Source: Acidobacteriota bacterium
GTDB taxonomy: Bacteria; Acidobacteriota; Terriglobia; Terriglobales; Acidobacteriaceae
Assembly (NCBI GenBank): GCA_028873155.1
Contig: JAGWML010000121.1
Location: 1 to 9,179 of the forward strand
Length of the DNA: 9,179 bases
Direction of reading: 5' to 3'
Shown in pieces: positions 1 through 5,583 of this stretch (the first letter of the stretch is position 1; the number at the start of each line of letters is the position of its first letter). The notes below the pieces were generated by a model. The model was not told where the DNA came from. It made no database searches and was given only the letters and a program-made list of their open reading frames with translations. The translations under genes were made by a program, and so were the position numbers.

Positions 1-38
1 ACGCAGTCCCCAATGCTTGCCGATTAACCCGCGGGAAA

Positions 39-182
39 ATGAAACGCCTCCTCGATCCTGCCGCTAGTTCTCTGCGTTACTCCCGCTTTCACAAGACCTC
101 TCACCTTCCCGCCGCCATTCTCCATTGGAACCAGCTCACCCAACGCGCGACAATAGCCTACAGGCAGGGTCGTCACCGATGA
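39..182 (+). CDS. possible small ORF or 3' end of an upstream gene (47 aa from the first ATG)
   Basis: The frame that contains the ATG at 39 is open from base 3 of the window to a TGA at 180-182, so this could be a 47-aa small protein or the tail of a gene that begins before the window. Its TGA overlaps the ATG of the next gene as ATGA, the arrangement typical of translationally coupled genes. The peptide is basic (many Arg, His and Lys), has no hydrophobic segment, and matches no family I recognise. Against it, third codon positions are only about 59% G or C and the frame contains rare codons such as TTA, ATA, AGG and CGA, unlike the strongly GC3-rich genes around it. It may simply be untranslated leader of the next gene. 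Confidence 0.2.
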   Translation: MKRLLDPAASSLRYSRFHKTSHLPAAILHWNQLTQRATIAYRQGRHR

Positions 183-1186
183 ACGAAAAAGCAGTTCCCG
201 CTCTTGCGGGCATCGTGGTGCTCATGGTCGCTGCGGTCGCCGCCGTCATCCTCCACCAGAGGCACTGGACGCCGCTCGCCCTCAGCATCCAGGGCGCCGT
301 CATCCGCCACGACGCAATTGCGCGCAATGAGTTGCCCATCTCCGGCGCGCTCATCACCGCCACCGACGGCGCCCGCTCCGTCACCGCCCAGTCCGACGCC
401 TCCGGCTACTTCGCGCTGACCTTCCGCCCCGGCCTCGTGCCACGCCGCACCATCGATCTCCGCTTCACCGCCCCCGGCTACCAGCCTCTGCAGATGCAGA
501 CGCAGCTCCACCTGCGCCCCGGCAGCGGCCAGCTCGCCGTCGCTGAACTCGTTCCCATCGCCCAGCCGGTCAACCCCAACCCGTCCGCGCCCGTCACTGT
601 TCTCTCGAACATCCGCGTCCGCTACACCGTCAACACCCGCAGAGATGAGAACATCGGCAGCGCCGTCCGCACCTTTGAAGTGGTCCACCACGGCAGCGAG
701 CCCTGCCGTCAGCAGTCGCCCTGCTCGCCCGACGGCCAGTGGAAAGCCTCCAGCGGAGCCGTCACCATGGATGCGGGCTCCGGCAATGAGTTCCGCAATG
801 TGCGCGCCTCGTGCATCGCCGGCGCCTGCCCCTTTACCCACATTGACTCCGCCGGCTTTGTCAACGGTGGCCGCACTGTCACCGCCTCTGCCATCGCATG
901 GGCCGATACGGCAACCTTCCTGCTCGAGGCCGAGGTCTTCCACGCCACTCTCAGCGGCGGAGAGCGCCACTCCTACCCGGTCCTCTACGAGCGCACCCTC
1001 ACCTTCACTCTCCCCGCGAGCGAAGAAGGTGCCAGTATTGAAGCGGACGTGAACGGATCGCCGATGGTCTTTCCCCTCGGCCCGGAGCTCTATCTCAGTT
1101 GGGCTGACTGCGTGATGCGCACCAATGCCGAAGCCGAAAAGTCCACCGTCTATCGCTGCGAACTCAAGCCCGGCTACCGCTTCTAA
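179..1186 (+). CDS. membrane-anchored protein with a carboxypeptidase-regulatory-like domain
   Basis: 335-aa protein of unknown specific function. Residues about 6-26 form one strongly hydrophobic helix after a short N-terminus (signal anchor or uncleaved signal), so the rest should lie outside the cytoplasm. Residues about 36-125 resemble a CarboxypepD_reg-like beta-sandwich: a 'G-x-V' strand, 'PISGALITATD', then 'SDASGYFAL', the usual pattern for this fold, which is common in surface proteins. The remaining 200 residues are beta-rich and unrecognised. They contain six cysteines (176, 182, 212, 217, 311, 327), two of them in close pairs, fitting disulfides in the periplasm. The frame extends upstream to a TTG at 125, but the ATG at 179 places the hydrophobic segment at the N-terminus and is preceded by a weak purine-rich GGCAGGG. 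A hairpin terminator follows at 1222. Coding status is strong; no enzymatic role can be assigned. Confidence 0.8.
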   Translation: MNEKAVPALAGIVVLMVAAVAAVILHQRHWTPLALSIQGAVIRHDAIARNELPISGALITATDGARSVTAQSDASGYFALTFRPGLVPRRTIDLRFTAPGYQPLQMQTQLHLRPGSGQLAVAELVPIAQPVNPNPSAPVTVLSNIRVRYTVNTRRDENIGSAVRTFEVVHHGSEPCRQQSPCSPDGQWKASSGAVTMDAGSGNEFRNVRASCIAGACPFTHIDSAGFVNGGRTVTASAIAWADTATFLLEAEVFHATLSGGERHSYPVLYERTLTFTLPASEEGASIEADVNGSPMVFPLGPELYLSWADCVMRTNAEAEKSTVYRCELKPGYRF

Positions 1187-1221
1187 GTCAGACCTGCTCT
1201 GTTTTTCGACGCAAAAATACT

Positions 1222-1250
1222 AAGGGCCGCAGCTCTCCCTGCGGCCCTTT
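1222..1250. terminator. bidirectional intrinsic terminator between convergent genes
   Basis: A perfect 11-bp inverted repeat (AAGGGCCGCAG at 1222-1232 and CTGCGGCCCTT at 1239-1249) encloses a 6-nt loop. On the + strand the stem runs into TTT; on the - strand it is followed by TAGTATTTTTGC. It lies 35 bp after the stop of the + gene and 25 bp after the stop of the - gene, so it can serve both. The T-tracts are short or interrupted, but stem strength and position make the call good. Confidence 0.8.
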
Positions 1251-1274
1251 CTGGCATGCAGCTCGCCCTCCGTC

Positions 1275-2150
1275 TTAGTGAACCACTCCACTGGGGCTGA
1301 AGCTGTACGCCACTCCAAACGACAGAATGGGAAATGTCTGCAGCGGATCGAGGTCGTTCTTCCATCTTCCGATCTGGGTATTCAGGTCGCTTTGAATCTG
1401 CTGCGCAATTGGGTTCGTTGTGCTGGCCATGTTGGCGCACTGCGTTTGCGCCGCGTCCGTGCACGCCCATCCGGCCAGATTCACATTCACAGCGGGCGAC
1501 CCGATAAACGCAGCGCCCACCTCAAAGGGAAACGACCAGTGTCCTTTGCGCGGAATCGTATTGCCCCATCCCGTCGTCAAGGTAAAGGCCGGGTTGTTCG
1601 TGTGAAGCCCCAGCAGCGCGTTCGCCGACAGAGGCGTCGCCCCGGTCAGCGGATTGGCCGTCGCTGAGTAGTACGTGTTTCCATTCAGCGTGAAGCTGGC
1701 TCCTCCGTTCAGCGAAGAGGACGCGGTCAGCTCGTTGCCGTTGTACATCATTATGCCGGGGCTGATTCGGAATCCAAGATGGAAGGGATAGATATCGCCC
1801 GAAACCCGGGCGGAAGCCATATTCAACGATGCGGTTGCCGGAAAGCCATTCGTCGTAAAGGTGGTGGAGTAGCTGAAGGCATTGCCCGAAGCGCGCACAT
1901 TCACGTGGTTGTTGATGTAGGCCGTCAGCTCCCCGCCAGGCCCCATCGGCGAAATGGCGACACCGATCGCGTAGCGCGAGAAGGGCCGCCCCGACTCATC
2001 GCTCACCTGCACCGCCGGTCCACCGCGCGAGACTGCGCCGGCTGTCGCCAGCTCGTCAAACGTGTTGGCGGTGCTCGAAAACTGCGCCATCAGCGCCGCG
2101 GGCAGAAGGAAAACAGCCGCTCCAAGATATCTAAGTCTATGGAAGTGCAT
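1275..2150 (-). CDS. secreted outer-membrane beta-barrel-like protein
   Basis: 291-aa protein starting with a clear signal peptide: basic n-region (HFHRLR), hydrophobic core (residues about 9-20) and an 'ALMA' site giving predicted cleavage after Ala22. The mature part is rich in Gly, Ala, Ser, Thr and Asn with alternating polar/hydrophobic stretches. It contains two aromatic strand-like segments ('YPFHLGFRISPGIMMY' and 'HWSFPFEVGAAFIG') and a near-terminal 'FPILSFGVAYSF', which resembles the last beta-strand of an outer-membrane protein, followed by seven extra residues. Two cysteines (230 and 238) could form a small disulfide loop. I associate this type with a lineage family in Acidobacteria, but no function is known to me. 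A strong AAGGAGG (2161-2167) precedes the start; the ATG at 2150 has 10 nt spacing and an adjacent in-frame GTG at 2153 has 7 nt, so the start is uncertain by one codon. Confidence 0.8.
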   Translation of the reverse strand: MHFHRLRYLGAAVFLLPAALMAQFSSTANTFDELATAGAVSRGGPAVQVSDESGRPFSRYAIGVAISPMGPGGELTAYINNHVNVRASGNAFSYSTTFTTNGFPATASLNMASARVSGDIYPFHLGFRISPGIMMYNGNELTASSSLNGGASFTLNGNTYYSATANPLTGATPLSANALLGLHTNNPAFTLTTGWGNTIPRKGHWSFPFEVGAAFIGSPAVNVNLAGWACTDAAQTQCANMASTTNPIAQQIQSDLNTQIGRWKNDLDPLQTFPILSFGVAYSFSPSGVVH

Positions 2151-2160
2151 CACTTTCTGG

Positions 2161-2167
2161 CCTCCTT
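2161..2167 (-). promoter_or_regulatory. strong Shine-Dalgarno site of the outer-membrane-type gene
   Basis: Read on the - strand this is AAGGAGG, a near-perfect anti-16S match. Because the spacing to GTG (2153) is 7 nt and to ATG (2150) is 10 nt, it does not decide between the two adjacent start codons. The 8-bp palindrome GCACGTGC (2170-2177) lies just upstream; its role is unknown. Confidence 0.75.
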
Positions 2168-2235
2168 ACGCACGTGCCTCAGACGCGTGCCGCAACCCGC
2201 TTCCCATGCCTGCCTCGCAACGGCACTACGGCCGC

Positions 2236-2259
2236 TGACCTCTTTATCGGCAGGGTTCC
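2236..2259 (-). promoter_or_regulatory. possible ECF sigma-type promoter of the outer-membrane-type gene
   Basis: On the - strand GGAAC (2259-2255) is followed after 15 nt by GTCA (2239-2236). GGAAC with a downstream GTC-type box is the general pattern of extracytoplasmic-function sigma factors, which often drive envelope protein genes, and it would give an untranslated leader of about 80 nt. The spacing is about one base shorter than the classic sigma-E layout. No good housekeeping promoter is visible in this gap. This is a pattern match only. Confidence 0.25.
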
Positions 2260-2423
2260 AACTCTATTGAGCTGAATGTGAGGCGAGGTTACCACGGGAA
2301 GTTACTTGCGCCGGTGAAAGAACGTTGCGTGAGATTACGAAGGGAATGACCCATCCGTGGGATACATCTTCATGCCTCTTTTGTGGGACCTCCGGACCCT
2401 CGCCTTCAACCTTGTTCATGGCT

Positions 2424-2429
2424 TACTCT
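2424..2429 (+). promoter_or_regulatory. TANNNT -10-like box directly before mutY
   Basis: TACTCT lies 6 nt upstream of the ATG at 2436, the position expected if transcription starts at or next to the start codon and gives a leaderless mRNA. No Shine-Dalgarno sequence precedes this ATG or the in-frame ATG at 2418, and no convincing -35 box is seen. Weak on its own; similar boxes precede other starts in the window that lack a Shine-Dalgarno site. Confidence 0.3.
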
Positions 2430-2435
2430 TGGCTC

Positions 2436-3527
2436 ATGATCGATCCGGAAAAGGATCCGGAATCCGCTGCGCGGTTCGGCCGCATGCTGCTCGACTGGTA
2501 CGACGCGCACCAGCGCGACCTGCCCTGGCGCAGCAGCCGGGATCCCTATGCCATCTGGGTCTCGGAGATTATGCTCCAGCAGACGCGCGTCGCCGTGGTC
2601 ATTGAGCGGTATCTGCAGTTCCTCGATCGCTTCCCCAGCCTGCTGGCCCTCGCGCTCGCGCCCGAGCAGGACGTTCTGGCCCTCTGGAGCGGCCTTGGCT
2701 ACTACCGCCGCGCGCGCATGCTCCACAAAGCAGCGCAATATGTCGTCGAGCACTACAATGGGGCTCTTCCCGCCACCGCAGATCAGTTGCGGCTGCTGCC
2801 CGGCATCGGAGCCTATACTGCTGCGGCCATCGCCAGCATCGCCTTCGGCCAGGTCATCGGCGTGGTGGACGGCAATGTCGAGCGTGTCTTCTGCCGCGTG
2901 CAGGACTGGCCGGCCATCACCCGTTCCAGCGCATCGCGCCTCCGCCGTTCCATCACCACGCTGGTCGACCGCATCATCCCCGCATCGCGGCCGGGCGACT
3001 TCAACCAGGCGCTCATGGAACTCGGCGCCACCGTCTGCACACCCCGCTCGCCCCAGTGCATCATCTGCCCCGTGGCCGTGGACTGCTCCACGCGCGGCGA
3101 GCATCAGACCGCTCCGCGTCCGGCCATGCTCAGCACCGAATTCGGTTGCGCACTCGCCGTCCGCACCTCGTCCTATCCCGGCCCGCACCACCTCGAGATC
3201 CTTCTCGAGCAGCGACCAGACACGCGCAGCGTGATGCCGGGCCTCTGGCAGCTCCCCACGCTCACCGACCCCACCGTGCCCGAAGCATCGTTGCGCATGA
3301 CGTTGCGCCACGCCATCATGCGCGTGAACTACTACGTCCGCGTCCGCACCGTGCTTGCAGAAGAGGTCGACTCGCTCACCCGCCCGCAGGGCGAACGGCG
3401 CTGGGTCCCGCAGGCTGAGATCACATCCCTGGCCCTCACTGGCCTCACCCGCAAGGTGCTCACACGCGCCCACCTGATGCGCCCGCCGCTGGAAGGCATC
3501 CAGGTCCCTGCCTTGACTGTGCCTTAG
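2436..3527 (+). CDS. mutY: A/G-specific adenine DNA glycosylase MutY
   Basis: 363-aa base-excision repair enzyme that removes adenine mispaired with 8-oxoguanine. All catalytic parts of the MutY glycosylase domain are visible. 'SEIMLQQT' carries the catalytic Glu44, and the helix-hairpin-helix 'LPGIGAYTAAAI' (121-132) carries Tyr127, the tyrosine typical of MutY rather than endonuclease III. Asp145 lies in 'VVDGNVERV', and the 4Fe-4S ligands are Cys201, 208, 211 and 217 (C-x6-C-x2-C-x5-C). A C-terminal NUDIX-like domain (about 236-350) follows, with 'GLWQLP' (269-274). The loop aligning with the Phe-Ser-His 8-oxoG sensor of better-known MutYs reads Ile-Met-Arg here (294-296, after Arg-His). 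Length matches the family (E. coli about 350 aa). The start is uncertain: the frame continues to an ATG at 2418, an ATG at 2346 and a TTG at 2325, but homology begins near residue 13 of the 2436 form. It converges on the zinc-ribbon gene with 57 bp between and no clear terminator. Confidence 0.95.
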   Translation: MIDPEKDPESAARFGRMLLDWYDAHQRDLPWRSSRDPYAIWVSEIMLQQTRVAVVIERYLQFLDRFPSLLALALAPEQDVLALWSGLGYYRRARMLHKAAQYVVEHYNGALPATADQLRLLPGIGAYTAAAIASIAFGQVIGVVDGNVERVFCRVQDWPAITRSSASRLRRSITTLVDRIIPASRPGDFNQALMELGATVCTPRSPQCIICPVAVDCSTRGEHQTAPRPAMLSTEFGCALAVRTSSYPGPHHLEILLEQRPDTRSVMPGLWQLPTLTDPTVPEASLRMTLRHAIMRVNYYVRVRTVLAEEVDSLTRPQGERRWVPQAEITSLALTGLTRKVLTRAHLMRPPLEGIQVPALTVP

Positions 3528-3584
3528 GTCCAACCGGACACACCGCGCCGAACTGCTGCTCTGCGCTCTCCGCGCCCGTGCCTG

Positions 3585-3785
3585 TCAGTAGTAGTCCGCG
3601 CAGCTCAGGTAGTAGCCGCAGTGCGTGCACACCAGCTTGCACCGGTGGCCCGTCAGGCGGGTGCTGCAGGTGGGGCAAATCTGGCAGTGATGCTCCACCG
3701 CCGGCTCGGCTGCGCACGCCGCACCACTTTGTGAGAAATTCCGGGCAAAATCGGCGTCCAATGCCGTGGGTCTCTGCGGCAGCAT
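3585..3785 (-). CDS. small zinc-ribbon protein with seven clustered cysteines
   Basis: 66-aa protein, function unknown. Its last 33 residues hold seven cysteines: C34, C37-x2-C40, C49, C53-x2-C56 and C62. The end reads 'CKLVCTHCGYYLSCADYY'. The two CxxC knuckles about 12 residues apart are a typical zinc ribbon, and the aromatic 'CGYY-x-SC-x-D-[FY]-Y' tail is one I associate with a tiny conserved protein of Acidobacteria (recalled, not searched). The N-terminal 30 residues are low-complexity and may not be translated. ATG at 3785 is the closest ATG; a GTG at residue 30 would give a 37-aa protein holding all cysteines of the ribbon. No Shine-Dalgarno site precedes either. The frame is open further upstream to 4037, but that would overlap the osmC start and its ribosome binding site, so I rejected it. 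Convergent with mutY, divergent from osmC. Confidence 0.65.
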   Translation of the reverse strand: MLPQRPTALDADFARNFSQSGAACAAEPAVEHHCQICPTCSTRLTGHRCKLVCTHCGYYLSCADYY

Positions 3786-3789
3786 GCCA

Positions 3790-3835
3790 GAGAGATTAGC
3801 ATAGAGATACAGGCCGTCTGCCCCGGCAATCTCTC
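3790..3835. repeat. AGAGAT repeat cluster between divergent genes
   Basis: An 8-bp perfect inverted repeat, GAGAGATT (3790-3797) and AATCTCTC (3828-3835), encloses 30 nt. A further direct AGAGAT copy lies at 3803-3808, exactly 12 bp from the one at 3791-3796. The cluster sits immediately upstream of the zinc-ribbon gene and upstream of osmC, where an operator or a leader hairpin would be expected. A TATGCT box (- strand, 3803-3798), 12 nt before the zinc-ribbon ATG, lies inside it. No regulator is known to me for this motif. Confidence 0.4.
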
Positions 3836-3846
3836 GGCAGGTGCCT

Positions 3847-3871
3847 TTGACATCAACGCTTTCTTTTTTAA
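3847..3871 (+). promoter_or_regulatory. possible osmC promoter (-35 TTGACA)
   Basis: A perfect TTGACA lies at 3847-3852, between the AGAGAT cluster and osmC, in the right orientation. The following T-rich tract ends in TTTTAA (3866-3871), but this is too close (13 nt) for a standard -10 box, and 17-nt spacing gives AAGCGC, which is poor. Only the -35 half is convincing. Confidence 0.3.
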
Positions 3872-3940
3872 GCGCCGCCCGTGCTTCCCCTCTGGCAGCG
3901 CGTGCAAACCCTGAAAACGTAACCCCGGATTCCGGAACCC

Positions 3941-3947
3941 AAGGAGG
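3941..3947 (+). promoter_or_regulatory. Shine-Dalgarno site fixing the osmC start
   Basis: AAGGAGG followed by ATAT and then ATG at 3952. The frame is open upstream to an ATG at 3841, but this near-perfect site and the N-terminal match to OsmC fix the start at 3952. Confidence 0.85.
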
Positions 3948-3951
3948 ATAT

Positions 3952-4383
3952 ATGGCAAGCAAGGCAAGTGCGGTTTGGACAGGTTCACTCAAGGAAGGCA
4001 AGGGCACTATCTCCACCGCAACGGGCGTGCTCAGCAACGCGAACTATTCGTTCGCCACCCGTTTTGAAGGCGCCGCCAGCGGCACCACACCCGAGGAACT
4101 CATCGCGGCAGCGCACGCCAGCTGCTTTTCCATGGCCCTGGGCGCGCAGCTCGGCGAGGCCGGCCTGACACCCACAAAGATCGAGACCCACGCCGCCGTC
4201 ACCCTCGCCAAGACCGACGCCGGATTCGCAGTCACCAAGATCGCCCTCACCACCACCGCCTCGGTTCCCGGCGCCACCAAGGAAGCCTTTGACAAGGCCG
4301 CCGGCAACGCCAAGGTCGGCTGCCCCATCTCCAAGCTCTTCGCCAACAATACTGAAATCGCCCTCGACGCCAAGCTCGTCTAG
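3952..4383 (+). CDS. osmC: OsmC organic hydroperoxide reductase
   Basis: 143-aa cytoplasmic peroxidase of the OsmC/Ohr family, the same length as E. coli OsmC, which reduces organic hydroperoxides with a pair of cysteines. The sequence matches the OsmC (not Ohr) branch nearly block by block: 'GKGTISTATGVL' near residues 16-27, 'TRFEG' (36-40), 'PEELIAAAHASCFSMAL' (47-63) with the peroxidatic Cys58, 'DAGFAVTKIAL' and 'GCPISKLF' with the resolving Cys124. Arg37 and Glu49, which position the peroxide in the family, are present. The gene is monocistronic by appearance: a strong ribosome binding site, its own upstream region shared with a divergent gene, and an intrinsic terminator 27 bp after the stop. 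OsmC genes are usually induced by osmotic or oxidative stress; no recognised operator for that is visible here. Confidence 0.95.
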   Translation: MASKASAVWTGSLKEGKGTISTATGVLSNANYSFATRFEGAASGTTPEELIAAAHASCFSMALGAQLGEAGLTPTKIETHAAVTLAKTDAGFAVTKIALTTTASVPGATKEAFDKAAGNAKVGCPISKLFANNTEIALDAKLV

Positions 4384-4410
4384 CCGCGTCGCAATCCAGC
4401 ACCACACCGG

Positions 4411-4470
4411 CATCCCATCCGCAGCGCACAGCGCCTCACTCATGCGCTCCCCGGATGGGATGATCGTTTT
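4411..4470 (+). terminator. intrinsic terminator of osmC with two stacked stems
   Basis: A perfect 11-bp stem (CATCCCATCCG 4411-4421 with CGGATGGGATG 4452-4462) is extended inside by a second 6-bp stem (AGCGCA 4423-4428 with TGCGCT 4443-4448) around a 14-nt loop, and is followed by ATCGTTTT. It starts 27 bp after the osmC stop. The T-tract is short but the combined stem is strong. Confidence 0.7.
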
Positions 4471-4483
4471 CATCTTCAATTGC

Positions 4484-4512
4484 TTGACAGTCCCTCGCCG
4501 CCGGAGTCAACT
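4484..4512 (+). promoter_or_regulatory. possible promoter of the DUF1761 gene
   Basis: A perfect TTGACA (4484-4489) follows the osmC terminator by 13 nt. At 17-nt spacing the -10 position reads TCAACT (4507-4512), only three of six consensus bases. The position between a terminator and an independent gene is what makes it plausible. Confidence 0.35.
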
Positions 4513-4581
4513 GCTTGCAGCGCTGCGACCCTTTTCCCCCGTCTCTCTGCAAGCGCCAAGCCTCGCAATGGAGCTCCCGCG

Positions 4582-4989
4582 ATGCATCATCTTCACTTCA
4601 ACCACCTGCCCATTTTCATCTCCGCCGTCTTCCTCTGGCTCCTCGGCGCCGTCTGGTACTCGCCGTTGCTCTTCGCCAAGCCATGGGTTGAGATTGTCGG
4701 CCGCAAGATGGGCGAGAAGCCCAAAGGGGTCGTCCACGGCATGATCGCCTCCTTCATCGGCGACCTGCTCCTGGCATTCGTTCTCGCGCACATCATCGGG
4801 TGGTCCGGTGCAGACAGCGCCGGCTGGGGTGTCTTCATCGGCGTCCTCATGTGGATTGGCTTTGTCCTCGCGCCGCTCTATCCCCAGCGCATCTACGAGG
4901 GCCGCCCGTTTCGCTACTTCGCGATCAACGGCGGCTACTGGCTCATCGGCCTCGTGGCGGTCAGCGTCCTGCTGGCGGTCTGGCGATAG
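4582..4989 (+). CDS. DUF1761 family four-helix inner membrane protein
   Basis: 135-aa membrane protein of unknown function, about the usual length of DUF1761 proteins. Four hydrophobic helices are visible at about residues 9-30, 52-73, 80-98 and 113-133. The family hallmark follows the first helix: 'WYSPLLFAKPW' (25-35). Later polar positions are 'GRPFRYFAINGGYW' before the last helix. The start at 4582 is chosen because GGAG (4570-4573) lies 8 nt upstream and homology-like sequence begins there. The frame is open upstream to a TTG at 4480, but that stretch would overlap the putative promoter. The gene has its own promoter candidate after the osmC terminator and converges on maf with only 15 bp between the stops. 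Confidence 0.85.
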   Translation: MHHLHFNHLPIFISAVFLWLLGAVWYSPLLFAKPWVEIVGRKMGEKPKGVVHGMIASFIGDLLLAFVLAHIIGWSGADSAGWGVFIGVLMWIGFVLAPLYPQRIYEGRPFRYFAINGGYWLIGLVAVSVLLAVWR

Positions 4990-5004
4990 CCCGGCGGCGC
5001 GCGC

Positions 5005-5583
5005 TCATTCCGCCTGTGCCGTTGCCGCTTGCACGGACTCCAGCATCGTCGTCACCAGCGCCAGCGGCAGCCCCACCACGTTGAAGTAGCAGCCTTCCAC
5101 CCGCGGAATCCATCGACCCGCGCGCCCCTGGATCGCATACGCCCCGGCCTTGTCCATCGGCTCGCCAGTGGCTACGTATGCCGCAATCTCCGCGTCGCTC
5201 AGCGTCACAAAGCGCACGCCCGTCACCTCGGCAGCCACCTCGGCGCGGTCCTTCGTCACCACAGCCACGCCGGTCATCACGCGATGCGTGCGCCCGCTCA
5301 GCAGGCGCAGCATCCGCTCCGCATCCGCCGCACTCTCTGGTTTGGCAAGAATCTGCCTGTCCACCTCAACTGTCGTATCCGCGCCCAGCACCACGGCCCC
5401 TGCGTCGCCCGCCGCATCGAACACTGCCTGCGCCTTCTCGCGCGCGAGCCGCGTCACGTATGCGATCGCATCTTCGCCGGGCTTCGGGTCTTCATTCACA
5501 TGGGCAGGCCGCACCTCAAAGGTGAATCCCGCCTGCGCCAGCAACTCCCGCCGTCGCGGCGAGGCAGAAGCAAGAATCAGCAT
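5005..5583 (-). CDS. maf: Maf nucleotide pyrophosphatase (dTTP/UTP type)
   Basis: 192-aa cytoplasmic house-cleaning enzyme of the Maf/HAM1-like fold. It hydrolyses canonical and modified nucleoside triphosphates to monophosphate and pyrophosphate; overexpression of the Bacillus member blocks septum formation. Full-length motifs are present: 'LASASPRRRELL' (4-15), 'REKA' with Lys50, 'LGADTTV' (66-72) with catalytic Asp69, 'LAKP' with Lys81, and 'DKAGAYAIQG' (144-153) with Gln152. The pairing of DTTV with YAIQG is that of the YhdE-type branch acting on dTTP and UTP, rather than the 7-methyl-GTP (YceF) branch. Its ATG overlaps the stop codon of the upstream isoaspartyl peptidase gene by 7 bp (ATGCTGA), with GAGGG just before it, so translation is likely coupled. 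It is the last gene of the - strand cluster. Confidence 0.95.
   Translation of the reverse strand: MLILASASPRRRELLAQAGFTFEVRPAHVNEDPKPGEDAIAYVTRLAREKAQAVFDAAGDAGAVVLGADTTVEVDRQILAKPESAADAERMLRLLSGRTHRVMTGVAVVTKDRAEVAAEVTGVRFVTLSDAEIAAYVATGEPMDKAGAYAIQGRAGRWIPRVEGCYFNVVGLPLALVTTMLESVQAATAQAE

Noticed and set aside
173..970. Open frame of 265 aa on the - strand opposite the CarboxypepD_reg-like gene
   Set aside because: Gly/Ala/Asp-rich antisense composition. The + frame has a membrane helix and a recognisable domain.
2325..2435. N-terminal extension of MutY from TTG 2325 or ATG 2346/2418, including a CxxC
   Set aside because: MutY homology begins only after 2436, the extension has no recognisable domain, and its start codons lack a well-spaced ribosome binding site. 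ATG 2418 cannot be fully excluded.
2406..3533. Long open frame (375 aa) on the - strand opposite mutY
   Set aside because: It mirrors mutY exactly, has a Gly/Ala/Asp/Arg-biased composition typical of antisense frames in GC-rich genes, and shows no motif.
3786..4037. N-terminal extension of the zinc-ribbon gene (150-aa form)
   Set aside because: It would cover the osmC Shine-Dalgarno site and the first 86 bases of osmC, and the added residues show no domain.
4990..5004. Terminator between the convergent DUF1761 and maf genes
   Set aside because: Only 15 bp separate the stops and no hairpin with a T-run is visible in or next to them.
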